Positions 1 through 11,419 are shown, counted from the first letter of the stretch. The stretch: DNA of 64,000 nt from Arachis hypogaea (GCF_003086295.3 NC_092047.1:64522054-64586053), one strand, 5' to 3'. A program made the numbers and translations. The notes: generated by a model from the sequence alone, not told the origin.

Positions 1-118
1 TTTGAAAACAAAGGAGAAATTTTTGAAAGATTTTTGAAAAATTTTTGAAAATAAAACAAAAAGAAAATTACCTAATCTGAGCAACAAGATGAACCGTCAG
101 TTGTCCAAACTCGAACAA

Positions 119-136
119 TCCCCGACAATGGCGCCA
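119..136 (-). promoter_or_regulatory. Primer binding site of A (tRNA-Asp type), with a degenerate second copy at 161-178
   Basis: Minus strand reads TGGCGCCATTGTCGGGGA, differing at two positions from TGGCGCCGTTGCCGGGGA, the complement of the plant tRNA-Asp 3' end used by Athila-type elements. A second, more decayed copy (TGGAGCCATTACCAGA) lies at 178-163. Both copies are preceded by CCAAGTTTT, so the LTR end plus PBS was duplicated. Confidence 0.8.
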
Positions 137-145
137 AAAACTTGG

Positions 146-1759
146 TACACGAAATTGTGAACTCTGGTAATGGCTCCAAAAACTTGGTGCTCTAATCTCA
201 AATTCATAATTTGTCACAACTTCGATACAACTGACCAGCAAGTGCACTGGGTCGTCCAAGTAATAAACCTTACGTGAGTAAGGGTCGGTCCCACGGAGAT
301 TGTTGGTATGAAGCAAGCTATGGTCACCTTGTAAATCTCAGTCAGGCGGATATAAAATAGTTATGGAGTTTTCGAAATTAAATAATAAAAGAAGGATAGA
401 AACACTTATGTAATTCATTGGTGAGAATTTCAGATAAGCGTGTAGAGATGCTTTCGTTCCTCTAAATCTCTACTTTCCCACTGCCTTCATCCAATCAGTC
501 TTACTCCTTTCCATGGCTGGCTTTATGCAAGGGCATCACCGTTGTCAATGGTTACATCCCATCCTCTTGTGAAAATGGTCCAAATGCTCTGTCACAGCAC
601 GGCTAATCATCTGAGGTTCTCGATCATGCTGGAATAGGATTCACCCTCCTTTTGCGTCTGTCACTACGCCCAGCAATCGCGAGTTTGAAGCTCGTCACAG
701 TCATTGAATCCCAGAATCCTACTCAGAATACCACAGATAAGGTTTAGACTTTTCGGATTCTCATGAATGCCGCCATCAATCTAGCTTACACCACGAAGAT
801 TCTGATTAAGAGATCTAAGAGATAATCATTCAATCGAAGGTAGAACGGAAGTGGTTGTCAGGCACGCGTTCATGGGGAATGATGATGATTGTCACGTTCA
901 TCACATTCAGGTTGAAGTGCGAGTGAATATCTTAGAAGCGGAATAAGTTGAATTGAATAGAAAATAGTAGTACTTTGCATTAATCTTTGAGGAACAACAG
1001 AGCTCCACACCTTAATCTATGGAGTGTAGAAACTCTACCGTTGAAAATACATAAGTGAAAGGTCCAGGCATGGCCGAATGGCCAGCCCCTAAAATGTGAT
1101 CTAAGATAGCATACAACTGATCAAAGATGTCTAATACAATAGTAAAAGTCCTATTTATACTAAACTAGTTACTAGGGTTTACAGAAGTAAGTAATTGATG
1201 CATAAATCTACTTCCGGGGCCCACTTGGTGTGTGCTTGGGCTGAGCTTGAATGTTCCACGTGCAGAGGCTCTTTCTAGAGTTGAACGCCAGCTTTTGTGC
1301 CAGTTTGGGCGTTGAACTCCACTTTGCAACTTGTTTCTGGCACTGGACGCCAGAATTGGGCAGAGAGCTGGCGTTGAATGCCAGTTTGCGTCATCTAAAC
1401 TTGGGCAAAGTATGGACTATTATATTTTGCTGGAATGCCCTGGATGTCTACTTTCCAACGTAATTGGAAGCGCGCCATTTTGAGTTCTATAGCTCCAGAA
1501 AATCTATTTTGAGTGCAGGGAGGTCAGAATCCAACAACATCAACAGTCCTTCTTCAACCTCTGAATCTGATTTTTGCTCAAGTCCCTTAATTTCAGCCAG
1601 AAAATACCTGAAATCACAGAAAAATACACAAACTCATAGTAAAGTCCAGAAATGTGAATTTAACATAAAAACTAATGAAAACATCCCTAAAAGTAACTAG
1701 ATTCTACTAAAAACATACTAAAAACAATGCCAAAAAGCGTATAAATTATCCGCTCATCA
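146..1759 (-). repeat. LTR of element A (FIDEL-like family)
   Basis: About 1.6 kb. Order on the minus strand: TGATGAGCGG start, a region with degenerate CTGGCGTTnAACGCCAG palindromes (about 1395-1270), a TATA box (1159-1150), and an R/U5 part ending in the conserved block that reads GGGACCGACCCTTACTCACG and continues into the dyad near 300-235. The inner end is blurred by a partial duplication of the LTR end plus PBS. Homologous LTRs are at 22290-23741 (+), 38757-40103 (-) and 43799-45323 (-). Confidence 0.85.
1150..1159 (-). promoter_or_regulatory. TATA box in the LTR of A
   Basis: TATAAATAGG on the minus strand, the same sequence and context (CTAGTTTAG upstream) as in the sister LTR at 22889-22898. 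Confidence 0.6.
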
Positions 1760-1960
1760 ACAAACAGATCAAGGCATCGAATGGTAATAGAGGAGGATTA
1801 CTATATATCAATTTTGATTCAAAAGAAGCATATTTTCATCTATGAGGCAAAGTTGGAAAGGGAACACAAAATCATACAGTTTTATATGGACAAGTGTGGA
1901 AGATCATTGATAAAACCCTTAAAATCTACACATGATAAACCCTAAAAAGGGGGTTTATCA
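1760..1960 (-). repeat. 5' end of the 3' LTR of D, truncated by insertion of A
   Basis: Starts TGATAAACCC (1960 leftwards) immediately after AAGTGTGGGGAGGT, a purine-rich tract that fits a normal polypurine primer. The fragment ends exactly where the A LTR begins. Confidence 0.75.
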
Positions 1961-3441
1961 ACCTCCCCACACTTAAAGTATAGCATGTCCTTATGCTAAA
2001 GGAAAGCAAAAGATCAAAGGATCACAAGAGAGTGGGACTCATGGGATGCAATCTACCTACATGAATGCAACTAGGGTGTATGCTACTATCTACTTGGTCA
2101 AGAGCAATTCAATCTTCCTAAGACACATATATATATATGCACATAGGGCAAGATGATGGAAAATGTATGAACTCTACCAATATTAGTCATCAAAGTGAAA
2201 TATGCATAGCTTGCATAAAGAATGCTCGCGAGAGCCGAGAACAAGGAATTGAGCTTCGAACCCCTCACCAGAAGTATTTGCACTCTATCCGCTCGGTGTA
2301 TAGGGTTGATCACTCAATCCTCTCCTACTTCATATTCTTCCAAAATTTGTTCTTCCTCTAACAATCAACAATTGTTCTATGCATGCATACATACATCATG
2401 AGGTCTTTCCTTAGGTTGTAATGGGGTTAGGGTTAAGGTAGGGTTATATATTTGGCTAAGTGGGCTAAAAATTGAATCCTTTGATTAACTTAAGCTCCCC
2501 ACCTAACTTATATAACATCCTATACAATTATGCACTAACCTAATTACCCATTCCTCACTCTTTCACATACTCATGTATTTACTTTTGATCATTACACATA
2601 TGCATTGATTTGTCTCTAGGTCTTCCTTTGGGGCATTTTGTCCCCTTTTATTGCTTCTCTTTATCTTCTCTTTATATTATTTTTATTTTTTTCTTTGGGT
2701 TTCTTTTCTTTTTCTTTCCTCCCCTTTTTTTTCAAACTATGTACAAGAATATAAATACATAAGGTCTATACATTTAATCGTTCACATGAGTATGTATCCA
2801 TTTCCCAATATTTTTAACAATAACATGCTTTTACCTCAACCGATGCTCCCTCCCATTTTTTTTTTCATACTTGAATGGTACACTTGCACTAGACTAAGCT
2901 ATTCAAGGATTCAAATAGGGACAATTATGGGTTTTCCGCTTTTGGCTTGTGATATGCTAAAATTAAGAATAAGTGGGTTAAGCGTAGGCTCAAAATTGGT
3001 TGCAAAGGTTGTCATAAGGTAAGGTCATTTGGGTAAGTGGCTAAGTGAATTGATGGTCTCAATCATGTACATGCATTCATACATATAACAATGGACATAT
3101 AGAGTCAAACAAATTAAGGATTACAATCATAGAGAGAGAACAATGCACACAAGAAGGGAAGTAAGTGGCTAGAAGATGTAGCCATGCAATTAGGCTCAAG
3201 ACTCACCTGCTTGTGTTCTTGGCTCACAATCCATGTTCCAAATTACATTCTTCAAACAAGCATAGCATCAAAATTTTATTTTTAAAAAAATTGGTGAGTT
3301 TGCCCTAAAGTTCTAGCTTCCTAGGAAGGAAGTCATTACTCTATCCAAGTGGACTTATTAAAAGATAACTAGCATGCAAAGGATGTTAAATGCAATCTAT
3401 CATACTTAATAAAAGAAATTCAAAATTTATTCGGGTGTTAC
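1961..3441 (-). other. 3' non-coding region of D
   Basis: About 1.5 kb without a supportable gene. On the minus strand it resembles, in order, the region 14830-16285 of K, for example the CCCCATTACAACCT and AAAGACCTCATGAT blocks. It ends with an inverted repeat TAGCAT-AAGGAC-ATGCTA and TTTAAGTGTGGGGAGGT against the LTR. The T-rich stretch at 2640-2740 (A-rich on the coding strand) is low complexity. Short frames here (such as 2651-3022) are not conserved with K. Confidence 0.7.
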
Positions 3442-4606
3442 CTATGAGGACTGGTCGGCCGACCAACCTCCCCACACTTGGAAGTTGGCACGGTCCTCCG
3501 TTCCTTGAGTGAGACGCAGTGGTTGATCGGCTTCCGAGTGTCCATCACCCTCTCCATTATCGCTATCTTCATTGTTGGTGCCGGTGGATGTGGAGATTTC
3601 TGGTTCTTCCATAGGTGGTGCTAAGCAACTTAGAAGCTTCTTGACAAAAGTGTAACGGCATTGGTTGCAACGCTCAGAACGATCGAGCTTCTTGTAGAGG
3701 TCTTCTATGCATTGCATGGATGACTTTTGTGGTGCGGTTGAGGTGGTGGGAATGCTCATGGGGACGGCTTTGTTTGGCTCCTCGGTGTCCGTCGGAGGGT
3801 AAAGATATCTCCCGTTGGGAACAACGTCGCCGTCTATCGGGATCATGGCCCTCCGATCCTTGGTCTCTCGCAGAACACCGGCTGCGGCAACTAAGTCGGT
3901 CACTAGAGTGGGAAAGGGTAGGTTCCCCATAGCGTGGATGCGGCCCATAGCTTGGCGAATGAGACGAGGAATATGAACCGGTCTCTCTGTGAGGACACAC
4001 CAAACCAACAAGGCTAACTCAGCAGTGATAGATGAGCCATGGGTGCTAGGGAGCAAATAATAGGCTAGAATTTGTGCCCACGCCTGAGCCTCTCTGGTGA
4101 GAAAATGTGCATCAATGCCCTTGGGCCTCGGCCTCATCCTCCCTCGAATCCAGAATGATTCGGGTGTAGCAATGACCTTGAGGATGGCATCCCAATCAAA
4201 CTCATATTCGCATCGTGCCGACAAAATCTCTTGATATGCATCAATTCCATCCACTAACGGTCCAGTCTTAAGCACACTTTGAATGGCCTCCTCTGTGATG
4301 GAAACTTGTCTTCGGCGCACAAATACCGATGTAAGGGATGAGGAGTGGTAATTGGTGTAAAATTCTACCACCCATGACAAGTTTGCTTCACGTGGCTTCC
4401 TCAATAGGAACTCCCATTGTCGCTGATGCGGGGCATGACAAGAGGGATGACATGAGTCGGAGGGGCTAGAAGGGGCTTCGCATGATAGTTCCTTACTTTG
4501 ATCAAGGGGTAGGCAAGTTCGTAATAGCGGCTGGGGAACTTGTTCGGGTCCCTTGCCAGATTGTCATTTTCCAAAACATCAATGTTAGCAACACTCCTTA
4601 TTTACG
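3442..4606 (-). pseudogene. ORF-b of D: plant-transposon-type protein, 5'-truncated and frameshifted
   Basis: The open part (4404-3442, about 320 codons) encodes WVVEFYTNYH, then VTEEAIQ-like (ITEEAIQSVLK), EAQAWAQIL, LLPSTHGS, LLVWCVLTER and FPTLVTDL blocks. They line up with ORF-b of K at 13385-14808. This arrangement is typical of the 'putative plant transposon protein' family (I believe Pfam PF20167), found next to retrotransposon sequences; biochemical function is unknown. The upstream part (about 4590-4420) continues in another frame (DPNKFPSRYYELAYPL), so there is a frameshift near 4416-4425. The N LTR removes the true start. The C-terminus reads into the GTGTGGGGAGG tract. Confidence 0.7.
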
Positions 4607-5495
4607 TGTGGAAAACGGTCCAACACAAAACTCACCGGCAAGTGTACTGGATCGCATCAAGTAATAATAACTCATGTGAGTGAGGTCGATCCCACAGGGA
4701 TTGAAGGATTGAGCAATTTTAGTTTAGTGGTTGATTTAGTCAAGCGAAAAAGAGTTGATTTGAGTGATTTGTATCTAACAGAAGCTAAATTTCATGAAAT
4801 TTAAAGGGAGAGGGATGATTGACAAGAATTTAAAGTGTAGAAGAATTAAAAGAGCTGAATCTTAAAGTGCAAGTAATGTAAATTGCAGAAACTTAGATTG
4901 CAAGAAATATAAATGACTGAAGCTTAAAGTGCAAGAAATATAAATTGCCTGAATTATAAAAAGAATTGGGAATTTGGATTGGAGAAATTAGACAAGAGAA
5001 AGTAAAATGGCATTAAACAGAGAAGCGGAATATGAATTAAAATTGCAATAAATCAAATCAGAAGAGAACAATTGCTTGAAAATTCGAACAGCAAGCAAAA
5101 TGTAACATGAATTGCAATGGTTCAAAAGAAATCACAGATCTCAGGGTTAGAAGAGACTAGAGAACAAGTCTAGATCTCAATTCTTCCTTGATCTAACTAA
5201 GAACACAATTGCAAACAAAATGAAAGATGGAAATCAGTAAAGAAACTAGAATTATGCAAGAAAAGGAAACAAATAGATCTCAAGGGTGAGGTTGAGACAG
5301 AAATTCCTCAACTCTTCACTATCAAGACTCAAGCAAGCTTTGCAGAAAAGAAAATAGAAAACCCAAAGAGGAAGATAACTCAATTCTCCTCCCAATTATT
5401 CAAAATCCAAAATCGAAGTTATAGAATGAAAATTTTAAAAGAAGAAAAGGTGAAAGTAAAAGTAAAAGTCCTCCCTCTTTAAATCAAACTAACTT

Positions 5496-5504
5496 CTATT
5501 TATA
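5496..5504 (-). promoter_or_regulatory. TATA box in the N LTR
   Basis: TATAAATAG on the minus strand, about 860 bp downstream of the LTR start and about 135 bp past the palindrome array, comparable in layout to the C and H LTRs. Confidence 0.55.
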
Positions 5505-5639
5505 CACTTCCTTCTAATGATCTTTAAGCCTTGAATTTGGGCCCTTGGCCTTAATGAAATTGGATTGAAGATAGCCTCTGTTGATTGCTCTTGGTCTTGA
5601 GAAGAAACCCATTTGCATAATGGACTTTGGGATCATCCA

Positions 5640-6050
5640 CGTTTGAGTCAACGTTTGAGGCAAACGTTGACTTAAAACGTCTTGTACTAGCTTTATGCAG
5701 AATGGAGTTTTGCTGTCACTCACGTTTGAGTTCATGTTTGAGGTCAAACGTGAGCTCAGACGTGCTCCCTCCAAGGTAATTTTGCGGCCAACGTTTGACC
5801 TCACGTTTGAGGCAAACGTTGGCGCAAACGTTAAGTCCTCCTGGGTGTGTTATTGAGCCAACGTTTGACCTCAAGTTTGAGGCAAACGTTGGCGCAAACG
5901 TTGGCTTCTCCTGGGTGCATTTTTGAGCCAACGTTTGACCTCAAGTTTGAGGCAAATATTGGCACAAACGTTGGCTTCTCCTAGGTTCTTCTTAAGCCAA
6001 CGTTTGACTTCACGTTTAAGGCAAACATTGGCACAAACATGAGCTCTTCC
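5640..6050 (-). repeat. Palindrome array in the N LTR
   Basis: Repeated units of the form CAACGTTTGACCTCA followed by GTTTGAGGCAAACGTTG, giving stems of AACGTTTGaCCTCA against TGAGGcAAACGTT. About five units are seen at roughly 70-75 bp spacing, plus degenerate copies at the edges. Confidence 0.75.
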
Positions 6051-6369
6051 CAGGGTGGCTTTGCTGCCTTCATTTCCATTGCTGCCATCCCCTTTCTTCA
6101 ACCTTCCTCCAAGCCTTTTGGTCACCTGTCATCAATCAACAAATGCATCAAAGATATTCTAAAATCATGAGACTTCTTCTCATCCTTGACATATAAGCAA
6201 TTATAGCACAAAACCTCATGAAAATGCATCAATTTACTCATGGTTGATTGAATCCAAATACACATGAATTTCTACCTAAATGGCTTACTTGTAACTCAAG
6301 AAAGTGTATAAAACCTATGAAACAAGTGAAAAATTGCTTGAAAAACTAGCATAAGATGACTTGTCATCA

Positions 6370-7910
6370 CAACACCAAACTTAAACCTTGCTTGTCCCCA
6401 AGCAAGAAAAGAATTATGCTCAAAGGTTCTTTCAATTAGAATGGATTGAAGAATAACTTGTAATGTCTTGTGAATGAAGTGATTAAGTGACAGTGGGGTG
6501 AACTCTAAATTATATGCTCATGCAAGGGCTTCAGTGCTTACTAGTCCCTACATCTTGGAAGTCTTAGGTCCTATGACTTTCGTCCAAATGATATCATGGA
6601 GATCTCTCTATAGGTAATCACCTTGAAGCAGCTTATAATTTCTGTGTTTTGGCCTTGACTCTAAGTGTCATGTCTCAAAGCAGCTCTTTAGATAAGCTTT
6701 CAATCAATACTCCTAAACCAGTTGGTTTTAACGTATTAGGTGTTAAAGCACCCCTAAGGATTTACTTGCTCAAGTCTCTCTCCTCGACACAATTCGACCG
6801 CAAGCATTTACTAGGATAACAACTCTTTGAGTTTTTGTTTCTTCCTTCTTTTCTGCCTAGTAATTGATGCTCAGAGCCTTGGGCCATGTTCTTTTGTTTT
6901 TGTATTTTCTTTATTTTCTTTTGTTTGTTGCTTCATGGATCAATAAATATTTGAGAATCTCTACAATACTTCTTTGAACTCCATGTCCTGCCTATGAGCT
7001 CCCATGCAAGTTTTCATAAGCATGCAACCTCAATGCATAATCATACAACTAGAACCACCACTTCTCCTAATCTTTTGCTTGCCTCAAAACTATTTAATTT
7101 CTCAATCCTTCTTTTCAAAGAACTGTCATGTGATGCCTTTTTGAGACATTGGGTGCAAGCAAGTTCTGGAAAGTATAGTGTTGTGAATGATCAAGCATCT
7201 TAATTATTGAATTACAGAGAAACTATACTAGACAGACAGACACACAAACAGGGGTACAATATCACTTTCAATCATAGCAGTGTCTGATGCAAAATAATCA
7301 CTTAACAATACAACCTTTTGGAGTTTACTTGCTTTGCTCCTCATCATCATCATCGCTTGTCTTCACATTCCTCTTTATCTCTTTGATTGATGATGCTTAA
7401 TCGTTCCAAAAACTTGGATAGACCTCTGCAATGATATTGAAAGTTGCTTGTTCCCCAAGCACTTGAAAGAAGAAATGGTTAGCATGCATGAATTATTTGT
7501 GGGATTTTGAACTTACTTTGGTGTGTGAACACCAAACTTAGTACCTTGCCAATGGTTCTCATGCATCAAATCGACCATATGTGGAACTCTTTTTCTTTGC
7601 TAAAGGCAATAAGACTAAAAACTAGAAAACAGACATTGGTTAAGTAGTTTCTCTACTTGCTTGGAGCTAGCAACCATTTATGCAGAAGGTGAGAATGTGT
7701 TTTTAAATGAGATTTTTGGTGGAACACTAAACTTAGCATTCTTCATTCTCCCTTAAATTGTTTTGGTGTGCAACACCAAACTTAGCTCCTTGCAATATAG
7801 AGAAAGTTACTTAGCCTTTTTATTGAAGGGAAAGAAAACTACCTCGGGTTGGGTTGCCTCCCAACAAGCACTTTTTTATTGTCATTAGCTTGACATCCTC
7901 TATTCTTTGA
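6370..7910 (-). other. 3' non-coding region of N
   Basis: Holds, from the stop codon towards the LTR on the minus strand: the double-hairpin module (7895-7848), AAGTTTGGTGT words at 7783-7773, 7539-7529 and 6382-6372, an imperfect TGCTTGGGGAACAAGCA stem-loop near 7460-7443, and the LTR-proximal stem-loop (6405-6388). The same plan occurs after the pol stop of H (57942-59589). No gene is supported; the short frame at 6994-7203 has no counterpart. Confidence 0.7.
7848..7895 (-). ncRNA. Post-stop double-hairpin module, N copy
   Basis: Minus strand: TGTCA-AGCTAA-TGACA (7895-7880), spacer ending AAGTGCTT, then GTTGGG-AGGCAA-CCCAAC (7865-7848). It starts 16 nt after the TGA of the coding remnant. 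Probably a cis-acting RNA structure rather than a separate RNA gene. Confidence 0.6.
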
Positions 7911-8205
7911 TCATGGAAGTTGAAAATCTTGTTGTCTTTGATTTTCTCCTCTTGCTGTGGGCTTCCTTTCCTCTGTTTCTTCTTGTGTAACTTCTCTGTG
8001 GTGCTTTTCTTGGATGATTGTTTCTTTTTCCATAGCCCTCTCACTTTCCTCTATGATTGCTTTCCATTTCTCCCACCTAGCAGCTTTTTCGTTGTCTTTC
8101 GGGTTCTCTTCAGTGGTTCTGAGAAGGGTAAGTCCTTTCTTCTTACTCGTTTTTGTGAATTGCTCAGCTAATAGCCTAATGTTTTCTGCAAGTTTCTTGA
8201 GTGGT
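7911..8205 (-). pseudogene. C-terminal coding remnant of N
   Basis: An open frame with no start runs from the K insertion at 8205 to a TGA at 7913-7911 (about 97 codons). It is Lys/Glu-rich, for example LLAEQFTKTSKKKG, WEKWKAIIEESERAMEKE and TQEETEER, and probably partly coiled-coil. It lies 16 nt before the double-hairpin module, the same place as the end of pol, ORF-a or PR in other elements, so it is the end of N's main ORF. Composition resembles the acidic/basic ORF-a group more than integrase, but I cannot assign a family. Confidence 0.5.
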
Positions 8206-9717
8206 TGATAAACCCATATTTTATGATATATTTTGTGCCTAATCTAAGTGATTTATTCAATCCTTCACCCACTTATTCATATTATTTGCATGGTTTTACT
8301 TTCCCTTCCTTATTATGTGATGTATGTGAAAAACATGTTTCCTATGCTTTAAAATTAATTATTTTAATTATCTTTATTTCCATTCGATGCCGTGATTCGT
8401 GTGTTGAGTAGTTTCAGATCTTCTAAGGCAGGAATGACTTAAAGGATGGAAAGGAAACATACAAAAATGGAAGGAAAGCACAAAACGGAGTTTTTGGAGA
8501 AACTGGCATCCACGCGATCGCATGGACGACGCGGACGCATGCCAAGCGCGAAGAAGCAGCGACGCGGCCGCATGACTGACGCGACCGTGCGCCTTAAGCA
8601 GAACACATATGACGCGGTCGCATGATTGACGCAACCGTGTGACAAGAAAAACTCCGAATGACGCGACCGCGTGACCAACGCGGACGCGTGACAGAGGCCA
8701 CGCACCAGAAATTACAGAAAACGCCCCCAGAAAATTCTGAAGCCCTTTTTGGCCCAAATCCAAGTCCAGAAGGCATAGACCAGAGGTTATGAAGTGGGGG
8801 AATGCATCTTTTCAAAGAGAGTCTCCACTTTAGTTTAGTTTTCATGATTTAGATTTAGTTTAGAGAGAGGTTCTCTCCTCTCTCTTCTCTCTTTAGGATT
8901 AGGATTTAGAATTAGGATTTTATTCGTTTTTAGGATTATCTCTTCATCAGGTTCAATATTCCCTTTTATTTACTTTTGCAATTTGATTTAAGAATTCTTC
9001 CATGTTACAGATTACTCTTTTGAATTAATGTTATTTGAGGTATTTCAGTTTAATCTTGCTTTATTTTATTTACATTATTGTTATTCCCATCTGAAGACAT
9101 TTTTGTTCCGGTAAATTTACTTTTCTCCTTTTGGCCTTGGTTAAGAAATCAGTAACTCAGGAGTTATCAAACTCAAACATGATTGATAATTGTTATCTTG
9201 TTAACTAAATTGAACTTCAATAATCCCAATCTTTTCTTAGGAAATAAAAAGGATTCGAAGATCAAATCAATTAATCGCTTGACCTTCCTTTATCTTAGCA
9301 AAGGTTAACAAAGTGGAATTAAGATTCAATTCTCATCATCATTGATAAGGATAGCTAGGATAGGACCTCTAATTTCTCATACCTTGCCAAAAGTTTATTT
9401 ACAGTCGTCTATTTATTTTACTTGCCATTTAAATTGCTTGTTCTTCATTTATTTTATTTGCTAATTAAACTATTCACTCTTCATTCTCAAAACCTCGATT
9501 TACAATCTCCATAACCAATAATAAGAACATACTTCCCTGCAGTTCATTGAGAAGACGACCCGAGGTTTGGATACTTCGGTTATCAATTTATTTAGGGGTT
9601 TGTTACTTGTGACAACCAAAATGTTTGTACGAAGGGATTTCTGTTGGTTTAGAGACTATATCTACAACGCGACTGTTTTTTTATAAAATTATTTACCACC
9701 ATAAAATCCCAACATCA
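8206..9717 (+). repeat. 5' LTR of K
   Basis: 1512 bp, TGATAAACCC...AACATCA, followed by AAA and the PBS. It aligns in order with the E LTR (40431-41897): shared start, GCGTGAC palindromes, GTGGGGGAATGCATC, GGTTCTCTCCTCTC, AGAAGACGACCC and ACTTGTGACAACCAAAA blocks. The TATA position seen in E (TATAAAG) is TATGAAG here. Confidence 0.85.
8500..8700 (+). repeat. GACGCGnnCGCGT palindrome array in the K LTR
   Basis: Successive units such as CACGCGATCGCATGG, GACGCGGCCGCATGAC, GACGCGGTCGCATGA and GACGCGACCGCGTGAC, many of them imperfect palindromes around a CG-rich core, GC-rich in an AT-rich setting. Related units recur at 11600-12070 inside K and at 40857-40945 in the E LTR. Confidence 0.8.
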
Positions 9718-9720
9718 AAA

Positions 9721-9738
9721 TGGCGCCGTTGCCGGGGA
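9721..9738 (+). promoter_or_regulatory. Primer binding site of K
   Basis: TGGCGCCGTTGCCGGGGA, exact complement of the plant tRNA-Asp 3' end, three bases after the LTR. Confidence 0.9.
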
Positions 9739-9836
9739 ACTGCAATCGTGTGCCTTATTATTGGTTATTGTAAATATTTTTCTTTTACTTGTTTATTTGT
9801 CTTTATTTTTCCCCTCTTTATTTCCTTTTAGCTACT

Positions 9837-11402
9837 ATGAATTCTCACCCCTTCCGCTTTGAGTTTGGTTCTAATGTTATTGAAAGGAATGAAAGTTATA
9901 ACAAGAATATGCATCAAGGTCAGAGCAACCAAAGATGGATGGAGCCAAGAGGATCTGATCAACCCTTTAGGCAACAACACCCTCCAAGATATCATGGACA
10001 AAGACCATTCTACAATGCATACCAAGCAAATAGACATGGTGGACAACCTTGTAATTACCAACAAGCCCCACCCTGTGCTTATAGGTCATCCTCTCAATGT
10101 AACTTCGAACCACCACACTCACAAGCTCCTTTTCACTATTCACCACCGTATGATCCTCATTTACCCCAGTTCCAATCCAATCACTCCTAAACACCATCAC
10201 TTCCCCCTGTGCCATATCCAAATCTATCACCCCGAGAATCTGAGGTTTGCCTCAAGGAAACAATAAATCGACTTCAAACAACCCTTCATCAACTGGAGCA
10301 AGCAGTAAGTCAATTATCTTCTAGACGTTCGAACATTCAAGGACCTCCCACAGCCCCATGTGGACAATCTAACGAAGAGCATAGTATGAAGGAGATACTA
10401 GAAACTCCAATGGACAAGACAGAGCATGGTTTCGTACTGGAACAAGTAGAGGAAGCTGTCATTATTGAAGAAGAAGAGTTGGTTGAAGACTTAGGAGACA
10501 CTGAACCTCCATGGGAATCCAAAGTTGTGGAGCATTCTGTCAAGGATGTTACAATTGATGCTAAAGAAGATTGTGCGCAATCTCCAGAGCAAGTCTTTCA
10601 TAAAGAACTAGACAGAATAACCCAAGAAGCAAATTTCCTTGATGGTGATAGTCACAAGTCAAGTTCTCCTAGTAATGAACTTGCGTCCGCAAGTAAATTC
10701 TCTGAGATCGAAGAATCTTCCCCAAGTGAATACGAAGATGATACGGAGGTAGATTTCTCTCAACCTCCAATCTATGACTTAAGTGATGAGGAAGACAAAG
10801 ATGGCTTTCATCAGGACATGGATATGTTTGAAGAATCTTGCATGGAAGTGGAGAATTTCACAGAAGAGCACAAGGGAGTAGAACTCACAGAACCACTGGA
10901 ACCACCTATCCCAAGGCCATTACCACCAAATACAAGCTTCAAGTGGGTACAATCCTTAACCTTTAACTTTATTTTTCCACTTGAATATGGTTTGCTTGAA
11001 ACAGATGGCCAGCTTAGAGCTCTCTGCGGCTTTAAGAGTAAAAGGGAAATAGCTCGTACTCAGAGCTGGTGCACAAGGTTCACTAAGGTTCCACACTTCA
11101 ACTCGAAGTGTAAGGATTGGTTTCATATTCAATCAAATGGATCTCGGAAAGCATTTGGTTATTCCGGTGAGAATCTAATTTCTAAACCGCCCGGATGGAA
11201 AAATATAGATCAAGACGAAGGCGGATTTAAAAGCAAAGTTTGGGATCCTGGAATCTATGCTGACAATCATCACCCCGGGAGCCTGACAATCTGTTTGAAG
11301 CTGCTCAGAAGCTTCACATGCCTAGTTTGGGACCCCAGAGGCTATTGGCATTCCAAGCATTGGTGGAGATTTCAGGATGAATTTAAGCATAAGCCGCCAT
11401 AA
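9837..11402 (+). pseudogene. ORF-a of K: gag-position protein with acidic middle, one nonsense codon
   Basis: One frame of 522 codons from ATG (9837) to TAA (11400), interrupted by a single TAA at 10188-10190. Residues 1-117 are rich in Asn, Gln, His, Pro and Tyr (MNSHPFRFEFG, NQRWMEPRG, QQHPPRYHG). Next comes a predicted helical piece (ETINRLQTTLHQLEQAVSQL) and a long acidic region with EEAVIIEEEELVEDLGD and TEPPWESKVVE. The last 150 residues are Trp/Cys/basic-rich (ALCGFKSKREIARTQSWCTR, SRKAFGYSGENL). The N-terminus and the VIIEEE..VEDLGD..EPPWES block are shared with E (42684-43798). It lies where gag would be, but no gag or zinc-knuckle motif is visible and function is unknown. Confidence 0.65.
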
Positions 11403-11419
11403 CAGGAAGCTCATCCAAT

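Larger units (their letters stand above)
1..1759 (-). mobile_element. Element A: 5' LTR, PBS and start of internal region of an Athila-type retrotransposon
   Basis: Read on the minus strand, the sequence opens TGATGAGCGGATAATTTATA at 1759, runs through a complete LTR to 146, then has a tRNA-Asp-type PBS (136-119). The first 118 bases are A/T-rich leader that continues beyond the window. It sits inside the 3' LTR of element D; the target-site copy visible here is ACAAA (1760-1764), the other lying outside the window. The LTR is of the same family as those of L, B, F and M. No coding sequence of A falls in the window. Confidence 0.85.
1760..4606 (-). mobile_element. Element D: remnant of a K-type element (ORF-b, 3' region, start of 3' LTR)
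   Basis: Minus-strand order: truncated ORF-b (4606-3442), 3' non-coding region (3441-1961), then the first 200 bp of a 3' LTR beginning TGATAAACCC at 1960. The LTR piece matches those of K (8206) and E (40431), notably the 'TTACCATTCGATGCCTTGAT' stretch, so D belongs to the K family. It is cut on the left by A and on the right by N, whose LTR sits within the ORF-b reading frame. Confidence 0.75.
4607..6369 (-). repeat. 3' LTR of N
   Basis: About 1.76 kb from TGATGACAAGTC (6369) to TTTTCCACA (4607). It contains an array of AACGTTTGA/TCAAACGTT inverted repeats (6050-5640), a TATA box (5504-5496), an A-rich transcribed part (5460-4750) and the conserved U5 block (4700-4621). The boundary at 6369 abuts TTAAGTTTGGTGTTG. 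The 4607 end is inferred from the alignable end of the C LTR, so it may be off by a few bases. Confidence 0.75.
4607..8205 (-). mobile_element. Element N: 3' half of an LTR retrotransposon (coding remnant, 3' region, 3' LTR)
   Basis: Minus-strand order: coding remnant (8205-7911), non-coding 3' region with the shared hairpin modules (7910-6370), and an LTR opening TGATGACAAGTCATC at 6369. K inserted at 8205/8206 removed the upstream part from view. The LTR differs from the FIDEL-like, K, C and H types but ends in the same U5 block as C (GGGATCGACCTCACTC...). Confidence 0.75.

Noticed and set aside
6994..7203. Small host gene in the N 3' region
   Set aside because: No counterpart in the homologous regions of H or L, no recognisable domain, and the region is made of known 3' modules.
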